Translations under genes and position numbers: made by a program | Source of the DNA: an uncultured Clostridia bacterium | Lineage (GTDB): Bacteria > Bacillota > Clostridia > Christensenellales > UBA1242 | Assembly: GCA_946630785.1 (NCBI GenBank) | Contig: CAMOZC010000002.1 | Span: 1-46,767 of the forward strand | DNA length: 46,767 nucleotides | Direction of reading: 5' to 3' | Notes under the pieces: model-generated | The model's database searches: none | Seen by the model: only the letters and a program-made list of their open reading frames with translations | Told to the model about the DNA's origin: nothing | Shown: positions 28,689-38,643 of the stretch, piece by piece | How the letters are laid out: every line of letters begins with the position of its first letter | Position numbering within the stretch: position 1 is the stretch's first letter

Positions 28689-29375
28689 TTAGCCATGGTT
28701 TTTACGCATCAATTCCGCAGCATCTCTAGGTGTTTTGGGTTGAATCATTTTCACATGTGATACGCGGCGAACTTCGGGGCGGGCATCGGAAAAAGCAACT
28801 TCCGGAAGCCCCGCCGCTTGCAAACGGGCATTAACTTGTTGATAAATTTCCGCGCAATGAGTTTTTTCGGCAGATAATTCCGCAGCCGTCATTTTGGTCG
28901 GACAAGCCTGTTCATAACTGCGCTCGGTAAAATCCGTTTCTTTCCATGGTAATTTAGTAATCGCGTAAATCGCCGGTTGACGCACTATTCCAGTTTCACT
29001 GTCGATGATGGCAGGCTGTACCAATTTAAGTTGCAATTTTTCTTTCAACATACGCATAAAACCATTTTTCTCTTCATCGGTTAAATAGGGATATGACAAC
29101 TTCAATTTGTTCTCATCAAACGGATTAATTTCCATGGCCCCATATGGTGTATAAAGACAATAGGGGATAACATCATTCATGAATTCTAAATAAAAAGCTG
29201 CTTTCTGATTTTTGTTAATGCGTCGATAAAAAGAATTCAAGTCACCGTTCGAAGGATTAACTGCGTCAATCATCTCGCAGCGGTACATTAATTGCGAAAT
29301 ACCATAACGAATTTTGGCCAGGTCGGTAAAGTATTCCACTTCATCAAACTGATTGATTACGCCATTCATCACCAT
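28689..29375 (-). CDS. hypothetical protein (228 aa)
   Basis: ORF with terminator immediately downstream; no recognised domain. Confidence 0.7.
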   Translation of the reverse strand: MVMNGVINQFDEVEYFTDLAKIRYGISQLMYRCEMIDAVNPSNGDLNSFYRRINKNQKAAFYLEFMNDVIPYCLYTPYGAMEINPFDENKLKLSYPYLTDEEKNGFMRMLKEKLQLKLVQPAIIDSETGIVRQPAIYAITKLPWKETDFTERSYEQACPTKMTAAELSAEKTHCAEIYQQVNARLQAAGLPEVAFSDARPEVRRVSHVKMIQPKTPRDAAELMRKNHG

Positions 29376-29419
29376 TATTATAGCAAAAGGCTTTGCTCAC
29401 GGCAAGACTATAAAAAAAA

Positions 29420-29437
29420 GTCGCGGTAATCCGCGAC
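29420..29437 (-). terminator. intrinsic terminator
   Basis: GTCGCGG-taat-CCGCGAC followed by T run on minus strand. Confidence 0.75.
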
Positions 29438-29454
29438 AATTTTCGTTCTAAGAA

Positions 29455-29688
29455 TTAATCTTTTGCACGACCAGGAATGGTTAAACCAATAAAACCCAAC
29501 ATTGTTAAGACAATTGCGTTACCAGCTTCATCAAAGAACGCCAACAATTGATTAACAAAAGTGTTGAAATTAAATGGTTTAAAGGCAGTCATAAACTCAC
29601 CCCAATTGTAACGCATACAAACTCCAACCAAAACGATTACCGCTGCAACTAAAATAACAAATGAAACAATGCGACGTAAAATTCCCAT
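29455..29688 (-). CDS. small membrane protein (77 aa)
   Basis: Two TM segments; SD aggaggggaaac. Confidence 0.65.
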   Translation of the reverse strand: MGILRRIVSFVILVAAVIVLVGVCMRYNWGEFMTAFKPFNFNTFVNQLLAFFDEAGNAIVLTMLGFIGLTIPGRAKD

Positions 29689-29809
29689 ATTGTTTCCCCT
29701 CCTTCTTTTTATTGGCTTTATTATAACAAAAGAAAAGGGCTTTGTCTACCCTCTTCTCATCCAACGCGCGCGACTTACCATAGCCCAGTTTATGATTTTT
29801 CAATGACAA

Positions 29810-30490
29810 TTATTTATTGTCGTTACTTAACGATTCGACAAAATTTTCTGGATTAACGGGTTTACCATTTTTATAGGTCATTAAACGTACATGTGGCATA
29901 TCAAAAGTTTCATAATTGGCCGTATTACCCACCGTGCCAATCTGGTCACCGCCTTTCACTTTATCACCGACAGCGACATTGATTGAATCCAGACTACTAT
30001 AAACTGTTTCGACACCATCGGCATGTTTAATCCGAATTAACTTACCCGTACTGGCATCGCCGCTTTCAATTACCGAAGTCACTTCGCCATCATAGCAAGC
30101 TACGACACCGGTACCCGCATTGGCGCCAATCGTATAACCCAAATCAAACTCATACCACTTAGTGGTGTTGTTGTATTGTGGCATATCAAAGTCGGCAGAT
30201 TTTAAAATTGTCACCGCTGATGTGCTAACCGGCATCACCCAAGTTTTCACAACAGGTTTAATTGTTGGTCCATTAACCAAAGTCGTTTCCTCATTTGGCG
30301 GTGTGCTTGTCCTTCTCGCAAACGCCATCCCAATAAAAGTCGTTGCCGCACCTAACATCATCACCACCAGTAAAGTACTGATAGCAATTGCGTTACGACG
30401 TGTTTTTTCCATTTGTGTTGCAGTACGAATGTCCATTTCTTTTCCCTCCCTTGATTTTGATTTTTGACGATTCGGCGGGGTTTTATACAT
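29810..30490 (-). CDS. LytM/M23-like (SpoIIQ-like) protein lacking the zinc-binding motifs
   Basis: TM; GTGVVACYDGEVTSVIESGD...GKLIRIKHADGVETVYSSLDSINVAVGDKVKGGDQIGTVGNTAN...PHVRLMTYKNGKPVNPENFVESL. Confidence 0.75.
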   Translation of the reverse strand: MYKTPPNRQKSKSREGKEMDIRTATQMEKTRRNAIAISTLLVVMMLGAATTFIGMAFARRTSTPPNEETTLVNGPTIKPVVKTWVMPVSTSAVTILKSADFDMPQYNNTTKWYEFDLGYTIGANAGTGVVACYDGEVTSVIESGDASTGKLIRIKHADGVETVYSSLDSINVAVGDKVKGGDQIGTVGNTANYETFDMPHVRLMTYKNGKPVNPENFVESLSNDNK

Positions 30491-30495
30491 AAAAG

Positions 30496-30792
30496 TTACC
30501 GTTCAATAAAAGTAGCACAATCGGCATGATTACTGGCTTCATTATCCACCACAGCAATGCCGTTAGCAGCGCAACGACAATCATGATTGTATAAACAGGC
30601 ACAAACGGTACAACTCAGCGGAACATTGTTGGGTTTTGTCGGCGCCAATTCAGACGCTAATTCTAAATCAAGTTTGCGTTGGTCTTTTTGATAAGTGGCG
30701 CAATACGCTCCACGACAGACGTGAACTTCCCGCGCATGGCAAGTACCAGCATGATTGAATTTACAATTAATTTTACGACAACGAATATTCAT
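30496..30792 (-). CDS. DUF1540-type Cys-rich protein (two copies)
   Basis: IRCRKINCKFNHAGTCHAREVHVC... and LSCTVCACLYNHDCRCAANGIAVVDNEASNHADCATF. Confidence 0.8.
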   Translation of the reverse strand: MNIRCRKINCKFNHAGTCHAREVHVCRGAYCATYQKDQRKLDLELASELAPTKPNNVPLSCTVCACLYNHDCRCAANGIAVVDNEASNHADCATFIER

Positions 30793-30826
30793 TATACATT
30801 TATTATTTCTTATATTAAAATAAAGT

Positions 30827-31267
30827 ATGCAAATTTATTTATTAAAAGATTTAAAGGGACACGGTAAAGCCGGTGACATTGTCAATTTAAACGACGGATA
30901 TGCCAAAAATTTCGTCATTAAAAACAAAATCGGCAAACCGGTTGACAATGCCATTTTAAGTGACATCAAAGCTAAAGCCGAAAGTGCGGCATTCAAAACA
31001 CAAACCGAAATCGCCGCTATAAAAAAACAAATTGAGCAATTAAAACAAACATCAGTTACCTTACACTGCAAAGTCGGCGCTAATCAAAAATTATTTGGCA
31101 GTATTACCGCCACCGAAATCAGTAACGCTTTAGCCGAAAAAGGTATCACGATTGACAAACATTTAATCGTCATTAATGAACCAATCAAAACAACTGGTTC
31201 ATATAATGTAACTATTAAATACAATCATCAATTAACGGGTTCAGTCACCGTCAACGTGGAGGAATAA
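30827..31267 (+). CDS. rplI: 50S ribosomal protein L9
   Basis: MQIYLLKDLKGHGKAGDIVNLNDGYAKNFVIKNKIGKPVD. Confidence 0.95.
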   Translation: MQIYLLKDLKGHGKAGDIVNLNDGYAKNFVIKNKIGKPVDNAILSDIKAKAESAAFKTQTEIAAIKKQIEQLKQTSVTLHCKVGANQKLFGSITATEISNALAEKGITIDKHLIVINEPIKTTGSYNVTIKYNHQLTGSVTVNVEE

Positions 31268-31269
31268 AA

Positions 31270-32301
31270 ATGCAAAACGACAACATTTTTGTCTTGGTAC
31301 TATCTTTAGAACAATACCAAAACACCACTCTGTTGTCACAATCAATTTGTGGGCGTACCATGGACCAATGGGTCGCTGCAGCTGTGGCTCCATTTAAAAC
31401 TAAATCAATCATTGCTTCACCAGAAGATGATATCATTACCTTATTCAAAAACAATTTAACCGAATCCAGTTTTACGGTTATTACTTACGATGATATGCCA
31501 TTGCTAACCACTAAAGATATTACTGATGCGGTTGATTATTGTTTTCACAAAAATGTACCAGCCGTAAAATTACCGCGTGGTTGGGTTTTCAATACCGAAT
31601 TAGTGATGCAAAGCGAAACCTTTCCCATTACTGAATTCCATGCTGCCAAACAAGAAAACTATACGGTTGCATTTAACAACTCTCAAATTGCCAAAATTCG
31701 TATGATTATGCAGGAACGCATTAATCAACACTGCTTAAAAAACGGCGTTATTATGATTGACCCTAGCCACACCTACATTGACGCTGATGTCCAAATTGAC
31801 GCCAACGTAACTTTGGAGCCGAACGTTCATTTGTGTGGCAAGACCACAATTCACGGTGGTACGGTAATTTTAGATGGTAGCCACATCACCGATTCTGCAA
31901 TTGGCCAAAATTGTGAAGTGGGACCATATGCCCATATCCGCCCTAACAGCAGTATTGGCAACAACTGTCGCATTGGCAATTACGTTGAAATTAAACGCTC
32001 ACGTATTGGCGATGGCACCAAGGTTGCCCATATGACTTATGTTGGCGACAGCACCATTGGTAAAAACTGTAACCTAGGTTGTGGCGTTATTTTCTGTAAC
32101 TATAATGGCAAAACCAAAAGTAATTGCATCGTAGGCGACAACGTTTTCATTGGCAGCAACTCTTGTCTAGTGGCACCACTACAAATCGGCAACCACGCTT
32201 ATATTGCTGCCGGCTCAGTGATTACCGACGAAGTTCCCAACAATGCTTTAGGTATTTCACGTGCACGCCAAGCCATCAAAGAACATTACGTGACTGAATA
32301 A
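31270..32301 (+). CDS. GlmU-like protein: intact left-handed beta-helix acetyltransferase domain, degenerate/truncated N-terminal domain
   Basis: MIMQERINQHCLKNGVIMIDPSHTYIDADVQID...GPYAHIRPNSSIGNNCRIGNYVEIKRSRIGDGTKVAHMTYVGDSTIGKNCNLGCGVIFCNYNGKTK; no LAAGxGTRM motif. Confidence 0.88.
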   Translation: MQNDNIFVLVLSLEQYQNTTLLSQSICGRTMDQWVAAAVAPFKTKSIIASPEDDIITLFKNNLTESSFTVITYDDMPLLTTKDITDAVDYCFHKNVPAVKLPRGWVFNTELVMQSETFPITEFHAAKQENYTVAFNNSQIAKIRMIMQERINQHCLKNGVIMIDPSHTYIDADVQIDANVTLEPNVHLCGKTTIHGGTVILDGSHITDSAIGQNCEVGPYAHIRPNSSIGNNCRIGNYVEIKRSRIGDGTKVAHMTYVGDSTIGKNCNLGCGVIFCNYNGKTKSNCIVGDNVFIGSNSCLVAPLQIGNHAYIAAGSVITDEVPNNALGISRARQAIKEHYVTE

Positions 32302-32593
32302 TTTTACGTAAACGATTAACGACACCACTTTTCGTGATTCTTAAAAGATGTGCCAGTTCTTCATAAGTTGCATCTGGGTTTTCAATGCGCGCCAAGGCGG
32401 TCTCCTGCAATTTAGGACTTAATGTGTACAAAGTACCGCTGGCTTTTAATTGCTCAATTAAGGCAATTTGCTGACTAGCAGCCTTAACTTGTTTTTTAAT
32501 ATTACCCGCATCACAATTCGCCGCCCGATTAGCATTGTTACGGATAATACCCATAATGATTTTATCGCATTTAGTTAGATCTGGATTTGTCAT
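32276..32593 (-). CDS. WhiA C-terminal HTH domain-only protein
   Basis: RNNANRAANCDAGNIKKQVKAASQQIALIEQL...LSPKLQETALARIENPDATYEELAHLLRITKSGVVNRLRKI matches the WhiA HTH. Confidence 0.8.
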   Translation of the reverse strand: MTNPDLTKCDKIIMGIIRNNANRAANCDAGNIKKQVKAASQQIALIEQLKASGTLYTLSPKLQETALARIENPDATYEELAHLLRITKSGVVNRLRKIIQSRNVL

Positions 32594-33389
32594 TTTCCGC
32601 CTTTACGATTTGGTCAAGTAACTGCGCCTTCGGACGTACAAAGGGTTTATCAAGATTTAAAATGCAACTTGGGTCATAATCACACAACTTCAAGAAATCA
32701 TCAACACGGTCTATGCGTCCCACGTTTTCCGCTTTATGTGCATCACTGTTAATCACAAATTTTACACCCATGGCCGCCATGCGCTCAAAATCAATCGGAC
32801 GGAAACTGATTTTTTTGTTATTTAATTCCATGGCTGTTCCACGCGCGATACAAGCTTTCGCTACTTCAATTACGTCAACACGGAAATAACGGCTGGGGTG
32901 TGATAAAATATCAATATTGTTTTTTTGAATGACATTTACTACAGCTTGTGTGTTTTTACGGATTAAATGTTTTGGGGTGTAATTAATTCCTAAACGACGC
33001 ATCACAAACCAAAACATATTGGGAATGTAATAAGTAAAGAATTGCCAAAACTTTTTTGGTTGCACAGAAACGTGAATGCCACAAATTAAATAGTCGTATA
33101 ATTTACGTTCATCATTAGCAACATCAATGTCACCATCAGCGCCAACTACATTACATTCAATGCCATAAAAAGTTTTAATGTCGTGGTTTTTCCCCGAGCG
33201 CAAAACTTGGGCCTTGGCTAATAAGGCATTTTCAAAACGTTTCTTTTTGTTACGGACACGGTAATGAGCGTGATCGGTAATACCAATTTCAGATAAGCCA
33301 CGCTTTTTCGCCGCAGCAACGTTTTCATCAATTGTTGTCGTACCATCACTATCTAAAGTATGAGTGTGATAATCCCCGTAAACTTTCAT
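32571..33389 (-). CDS. PHP-domain phosphatase-like protein
   Basis: YGDYHTHTLDSDGTTTIDENVAAAKKRGLSEIGITDHAHY ... FVINSDAH. Confidence 0.88.
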   Translation of the reverse strand: MKVYGDYHTHTLDSDGTTTIDENVAAAKKRGLSEIGITDHAHYRVRNKKKRFENALLAKAQVLRSGKNHDIKTFYGIECNVVGADGDIDVANDERKLYDYLICGIHVSVQPKKFWQFFTYYIPNMFWFVMRRLGINYTPKHLIRKNTQAVVNVIQKNNIDILSHPSRYFRVDVIEVAKACIARGTAMELNNKKISFRPIDFERMAAMGVKFVINSDAHKAENVGRIDRVDDFLKLCDYDPSCILNLDKPFVRPKAQLLDQIVKAENDKSRSN

Positions 33390-33466
33390 GATATTTTAAT
33401 TATAACAAACGCCGAATACGCGGTCAATCACTAACAAATTCAACCTAGTTCCGCATAAAATGGCGT

Positions 33467-35299
33467 ATGTGCGGAATCAACGGATTCATTAATTTTAAAT
33501 ACTCAAAACCACAAGCCAAAACTATTTTGACCAAGATGAACCAAGCGTTAATCAATCGTGGCAATGACGACCACGGAATTTATTTTCATGACAACGCCTA
33601 TCTGGGACAACAACGCTTAAGCATTGTGGACCTAAGTAAAGGTCACCAGCCAATGAGTTACACTCACCACGGTAAAACTTTCACCATTGTTTATAACGGA
33701 GAATTATATAATGCCCCAGCGTTGCGCGAGCGATTAAGACAACACCACATTCGGTTACGTACCACTTGCGATACTGAATTGGTTTTAAAACTATTCGCTG
33801 TAGAAGGTCCGCAAGCACTACACCGCTTGAACGGTATTTTTGCATTTGCTGTTTACGAAACCTCAACTAATCGCATTTTTCTAGCGCGCGACCCATTAGG
33901 CGTAAAACCACTTTTTTATAGTTACCAGAACGGTGCCCTGGCATTTGCTTCCGAGATTAAAGCCTTGTTCAGTCATCCCTCAATCCAACCACGCGTAAAC
34001 TTGCAGGGGCTACGCGAACTGTTCGGTATTTGCCCAGCGCGTACCCCTGGAAAAACTGTTTATACAGGAATCAATGAAATTAAACCCGGACAATATGCTT
34101 GGTGGCAGGACGGTAAATTAACCACCAAAACTTGGTTCAAATTAAAAAGTTACCAACATCAACAAAGCACCGCTGAAACCATTCAAACCATTCGCAATAT
34201 GTTACAAAACATTGTTCAAAATCAATTAGTCAGTGATGTTCGCGTTGGCTTAATGTTAAGTGGTGGCTTAGATTCCAGTGCTGTCACTGCCATGGCGGCA
34301 CGTGCCGGCCAAACATTCAAAACATTTTCAGTTGACTATGTTGGCAATGCTGATAACTTCCAACCAACCGATTTTTCACCATCGCGTGATAACTATTACA
34401 TTGATTTAGTTGCGAAACAATATCACACCGACCATAGTTATAAAGTTTTAACTTCGGCGCAACTCTGTTCCGCTTTGCGCGAAGCATTAATCGCCCGCGA
34501 TTACCCAGCCATGGCCGATATTGACAGTTCGCTTTTATTATTCTGTCGTGCCATTAAAACCGATGTTTCAGTTTGTTTAAGCGGTGAATTTGCCGATGAA
34601 ATTTTCTGTGGCTATCCTTGGTTTTACCGAGCAGATACTAATCGCGCCACAACTTTTCCCTGGGCAATTGATTTATCCATTCGCGAACAAACAATTGCGC
34701 CTGCATTACGTACCAAATTAAACATCAAAGATTTTGTTAACAAAACCTATGCGGCGGCAGTTGCCGAAGTCCCATTAAGTTCCACCGACACCCCTGCAGA
34801 CCGTCAAATGAAAATTTACAGTTATTTAACCATGCGCTGGTTTGGTTTGAATTTATTAGAACGTGCCGACCGCATGGCGATGCGCTGTGGTTTAGAGGTC
34901 CGTGTTCCTTTTACCGATATCAATCTTGTCCAATATGTTTACAATATTCCTTGGAAGATGAAAAACTACGGCGGGCAAGAAAAAGGTATCTTACGCGCCG
35001 CCCTCCAAAATTACTTACCCGAAGCCGTTGTTACACGTAAAAAATCGCCTTACCCCAAAACTATTGACCCAGTATATACACAACTGATTGAACAAGAAAT
35101 TCGTACGTTAATTGCCAATCCACAACATGCCGTTTGGCAAATTGTTGATATAAATTATGTTACCACCATCTTAAACGAAAGCAACCCCAACAAGACACGC
35201 CCCTGGTTCGGTCAATTAATGCAACGACCGCAATATTTAGCTTTCATTTATCAAATCGCTTTATGGCTAACTGAATATAAAATTATCTTAGACCTTTAG
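33467..35299 (+). CDS. asnB: asparagine synthase (glutamine-hydrolysing)
   Basis: MCGINGFI, RGNDDHGIY, YNGELYN, VGLMLSGGLDSSAVTAMAA, SGEFADEIFCGYPW. Confidence 0.95.
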   Translation: MCGINGFINFKYSKPQAKTILTKMNQALINRGNDDHGIYFHDNAYLGQQRLSIVDLSKGHQPMSYTHHGKTFTIVYNGELYNAPALRERLRQHHIRLRTTCDTELVLKLFAVEGPQALHRLNGIFAFAVYETSTNRIFLARDPLGVKPLFYSYQNGALAFASEIKALFSHPSIQPRVNLQGLRELFGICPARTPGKTVYTGINEIKPGQYAWWQDGKLTTKTWFKLKSYQHQQSTAETIQTIRNMLQNIVQNQLVSDVRVGLMLSGGLDSSAVTAMAARAGQTFKTFSVDYVGNADNFQPTDFSPSRDNYYIDLVAKQYHTDHSYKVLTSAQLCSALREALIARDYPAMADIDSSLLLFCRAIKTDVSVCLSGEFADEIFCGYPWFYRADTNRATTFPWAIDLSIREQTIAPALRTKLNIKDFVNKTYAAAVAEVPLSSTDTPADRQMKIYSYLTMRWFGLNLLERADRMAMRCGLEVRVPFTDINLVQYVYNIPWKMKNYGGQEKGILRAALQNYLPEAVVTRKKSPYPKTIDPVYTQLIEQEIRTLIANPQHAVWQIVDINYVTTILNESNPNKTRPWFGQLMQRPQYLAFIYQIALWLTEYKIILDL

Positions 35300-37447
35300 T
35301 TACGCGGCTGCACGCAAATGATAGGCTTTTGATTTGGCTAAATCTTTAAAGCCATTATGGTCATAAAGCCAAGTATCCAAATAGATTGAGGCATAAGTAC
35401 GATTAACCAACGGTGTAATTTCATCGATTTGTTCAAGCGTCAAAGGTGTGCCTTTGAAATTGACGAAATCCGCAGTCCGCCAGAGTTGCCAATTGGCCTT
35501 ATCGGTGCGATAGGTTCTTCCCTGATATTGGAAGGATTGAGTTTCCTCACCATTATAGCCGACAGCACCCCAGGTAAGTCCGCCCAAATAGCCCACGCCG
35601 ATGGATTGTTCATTATCAAAAATACTATGTCCATATGTCAATTGTTTGTCAGTTTGAATTCCGAACAAACTGCACACTGTCGGATAGATATCCATTGTTG
35701 AAGTAAAGCGACGCAAGGGTACACCGCATTGGTTACGTTCTGCCAAACTTTTGTTGGTATTCTCAACAGCGTTTTCAGCCTGGGTTTTGTCACTATCCTT
35801 AATTTTCGCCTTAGGATTATAAACAATCATCGGACAACGGTTACCCAATAAATCACGCGGGTTATTATTTTCCGGTTTTAACGCAAACGGATTAACATAA
35901 TAATAATGGTCACCAAACATCATAAAGGCTGTGGTTTCAATTAGGAACTTGCCATCTTTTCCACGTGTTGTGCGTAAACGGTTTAACAATGCGCCAAAGC
36001 CCAAATCAAAATTATAAGTCCCAGCCAGATAATTTTCGGCGGTCAAAATTTCTAATTCACTACCTTTTGCCAACACAGGATAAATTTGTTTTAATGCATT
36101 CCAATTTTCTGGCTTTTCAATGTAATCAAAATAATCCGGATAATAATCTCTTAAATTAAACCGTGACGCATTTAATGAGTGCGTTGAGACACTTACCAAG
36201 TAACTATAAAAATTCTTGTCGGCTGGTGCAATTTGTTCCAAGTTTTCTTCAAACAACTCTTTATCAGAATTCAAACCGCAGTGTGCAGTATAACGTGGAT
36301 TTTCATAATCATAAAAGTCCGTGAAACTCTGAAAGCCGAATCGATTGGTAAAAATTTTACGACGTTGATAACTGCGACCGTCATAATCGTGGAAAGCCGC
36401 CGTTTGGTAATTACTGCGATCAAAAATATTTGCTAAAGAATGAGGCACTGTCACATCGCCATAATTATTCCATAGTTCCTTACCGACTTCGTGCATACCA
36501 TTTTGTCCGACATGGTCAGTAAAGCAAGTACGTTCAATACTATAGTAGCCGTCCACTTCATAACAACTTTCCCGCATAAAGTGGTATAAATTCGGCATCG
36601 TAATTGGATTAACGGCAGCACGTTCAAATGTTTCCATCAAAATCATAATTAAGTTGTAACCCTCGCCTAGAACTTCATCATCATTCAAAGCGAATTCGTT
36701 CGCCTCAAATTCTTGATTCAGTTTTTCTTGCATGACATCGGTCATATCAGATTTCGCACCAATTAATTTCAAGAAGTTATCAATGTAATAACTGTAACTA
36801 CCAAATGTACGCAAATCCGCTACACGATTACTAAAAGTATCATAAAGAAATTTTTCATTACTTAAATTAGCAACATAATTGTCAGTACCGTTTTGATATT
36901 TTGGTAATCCCGAATAAGCGATGGTATAACTGAAGAAACTAACAAACGCCATAATGCCACACAACGTGACTTGCCAAAAATGATTGTTTTGTTTTTTCGG
37001 CACCCGACAAAACCACATTACTAAAACCGTTACAATGACATAAAGCACAATCAAAGCAATAATTGGCACCAAGAACAAGAAGTCAATCTCCACTGCACCC
37101 ACATTACCAAACGCCATAACTAAACTCTTCAAAGTTTCCAACGAAAAAATTTCCATACACGCATCATAAGCAATAATGTTAGAAATCGTCGTTGTTAAAT
37201 GCCAAGCGAACAGCAAAGAAAGGATAATGACTTGAATCCATTTTTGTTGAATCAGCGCCACTAGCGCCGCAATCATCAAAATAATTGATAAACTGAAGAT
37301 GTAAGCTTTCGGAAAAGAAATATCCATAATTGAAAACATCATTACTTCCAACAATAACGAAGTAACAACGAACAATGCCGGCAAATACAGATAACTGACA
37401 CGTTTGTAAAAAGGAACCCGTGCCGCATCCTGCATTCTAATCTTCAT
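35300..37447 (-). CDS. LTA synthase/sulfatase-family membrane protein
   Basis: Five N-terminal TMs; ILMETFERAAVNPITMPNLYHFM, YYSIERTCFTDH, PHSLANIFDRSNYQTAAFHDY, MMFGDHYYY. Confidence 0.85.
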   Translation of the reverse strand: MKIRMQDAARVPFYKRVSYLYLPALFVVTSLLLEVMMFSIMDISFPKAYIFSLSIILMIAALVALIQQKWIQVIILSLLFAWHLTTTISNIIAYDACMEIFSLETLKSLVMAFGNVGAVEIDFLFLVPIIALIVLYVIVTVLVMWFCRVPKKQNNHFWQVTLCGIMAFVSFFSYTIAYSGLPKYQNGTDNYVANLSNEKFLYDTFSNRVADLRTFGSYSYYIDNFLKLIGAKSDMTDVMQEKLNQEFEANEFALNDDEVLGEGYNLIMILMETFERAAVNPITMPNLYHFMRESCYEVDGYYSIERTCFTDHVGQNGMHEVGKELWNNYGDVTVPHSLANIFDRSNYQTAAFHDYDGRSYQRRKIFTNRFGFQSFTDFYDYENPRYTAHCGLNSDKELFEENLEQIAPADKNFYSYLVSVSTHSLNASRFNLRDYYPDYFDYIEKPENWNALKQIYPVLAKGSELEILTAENYLAGTYNFDLGFGALLNRLRTTRGKDGKFLIETTAFMMFGDHYYYVNPFALKPENNNPRDLLGNRCPMIVYNPKAKIKDSDKTQAENAVENTNKSLAERNQCGVPLRRFTSTMDIYPTVCSLFGIQTDKQLTYGHSIFDNEQSIGVGYLGGLTWGAVGYNGEETQSFQYQGRTYRTDKANWQLWRTADFVNFKGTPLTLEQIDEITPLVNRTYASIYLDTWLYDHNGFKDLAKSKAYHLRAAA

Positions 37448-37503
37448 TAAATTTAGTATAGACTTTTCACACGTTTTTTGTCAACGCAACACATTTTTTT
37501 AAA

Positions 37504-38595
37504 TTATTTTTCTTCATAACCATGTGGGTTTTGACTGTAAAAACGCCACAAATCACGCGCCATTGCATCTAAATCATATTGCGCATGCCAACCTAAATCC
37601 TTGGCGGCGCGTTGTGGGTCAGCATAGCATGCCGCAATATCTCCCGCACGACGTGGCTTAATTTGATAGGGAATTTCACGACCAGCAGCACGCTCGAAAG
37701 CATGTAAAACATCCAACACGCTGTAACCTTGACCAGTACCTAAATTGTAAACGTGGGCACCAGGTGTTTTAATTTTAGCAATCGCTTGCAAATGTCCGTC
37801 CGCCAAATCACAAACGTGAATGTAATCACGCACACCCGTTCCATCTGGCGTTGGATAATCATTACCAAAAACTTGTAAGAACGGCAATTTACCCGTTAAA
37901 ACTTGAGCAATATACGGCGTTAAATTATTAGGAATGCCTTGTGGATTCTCACCAATCAATCCTGACGGATGTGCACCCACCGGGTTAAAGTAACGCAAAA
38001 TTACCGCCGTCCAATTTTTATCCGCATGACAAATATCACGCAAGATATCTTCAATCATTAACTTAGTTGCACCATAAGGGTTAGTTGTGTGCAAAGAACA
38101 ATCCTCGGTCAATGGCAAACGTTCAGGGTCGCCATATACGGTCGCACTGGAAGAGAAAACAATCTTTTTACAATCATGCGCCTGCATCACGGTCAACAAT
38201 GATAACGTCGCATTTAAGTTGTTTTCATAATAACGCAAAGGTTGTGCCACACTTTCGCCCACCGCTTTTAATGCTGCAAAATGGATGACCCAATCAATGT
38301 GATGTTTGGCAAAAATTTCATCCAACTGCGTACGATTACGCAAATCGGCACGATACCAGGGGAAAGTCTTACCCGTGATTTTGGTTACGCGTTCCAAACT
38401 AACTGGCGAACTATTAACGAAGTTATCCACCACCACAATGTCATAACCTTGTTCCAGCAAAGTCACACAAGTATGGCTGCCGATATAACCAGCCCCACCC
38501 GTTACCAAAACGGTACCTTTACTTTGTTTTTTATCCACATCTGTTTTTTTCTTTTCCATTACTTTCATTTTACCCACCAAACCCAATCCTGGCAA
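37504..38595 (-). CDS. galE: UDP-glucose 4-epimerase
   Basis: VLVTGGAGYIGSHTCVTLLEQGYDIVVVDNFVNSS, FSSSATVYGDP, YGATKLMIE, LRYFNPVGAHPSGLIGE. Confidence 0.95.
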   Translation of the reverse strand: MPGLGLVGKMKVMEKKKTDVDKKQSKGTVLVTGGAGYIGSHTCVTLLEQGYDIVVVDNFVNSSPVSLERVTKITGKTFPWYRADLRNRTQLDEIFAKHHIDWVIHFAALKAVGESVAQPLRYYENNLNATLSLLTVMQAHDCKKIVFSSSATVYGDPERLPLTEDCSLHTTNPYGATKLMIEDILRDICHADKNWTAVILRYFNPVGAHPSGLIGENPQGIPNNLTPYIAQVLTGKLPFLQVFGNDYPTPDGTGVRDYIHVCDLADGHLQAIAKIKTPGAHVYNLGTGQGYSVLDVLHAFERAAGREIPYQIKPRRAGDIAACYADPQRAAKDLGWHAQYDLDAMARDLWRFYSQNPHGYEEK

Positions 38596-38643
38596 ACAAA
38601 AAACCGCCCCTTTTCAAGAGCGGCTTGCTTAATTGTAAATTAA

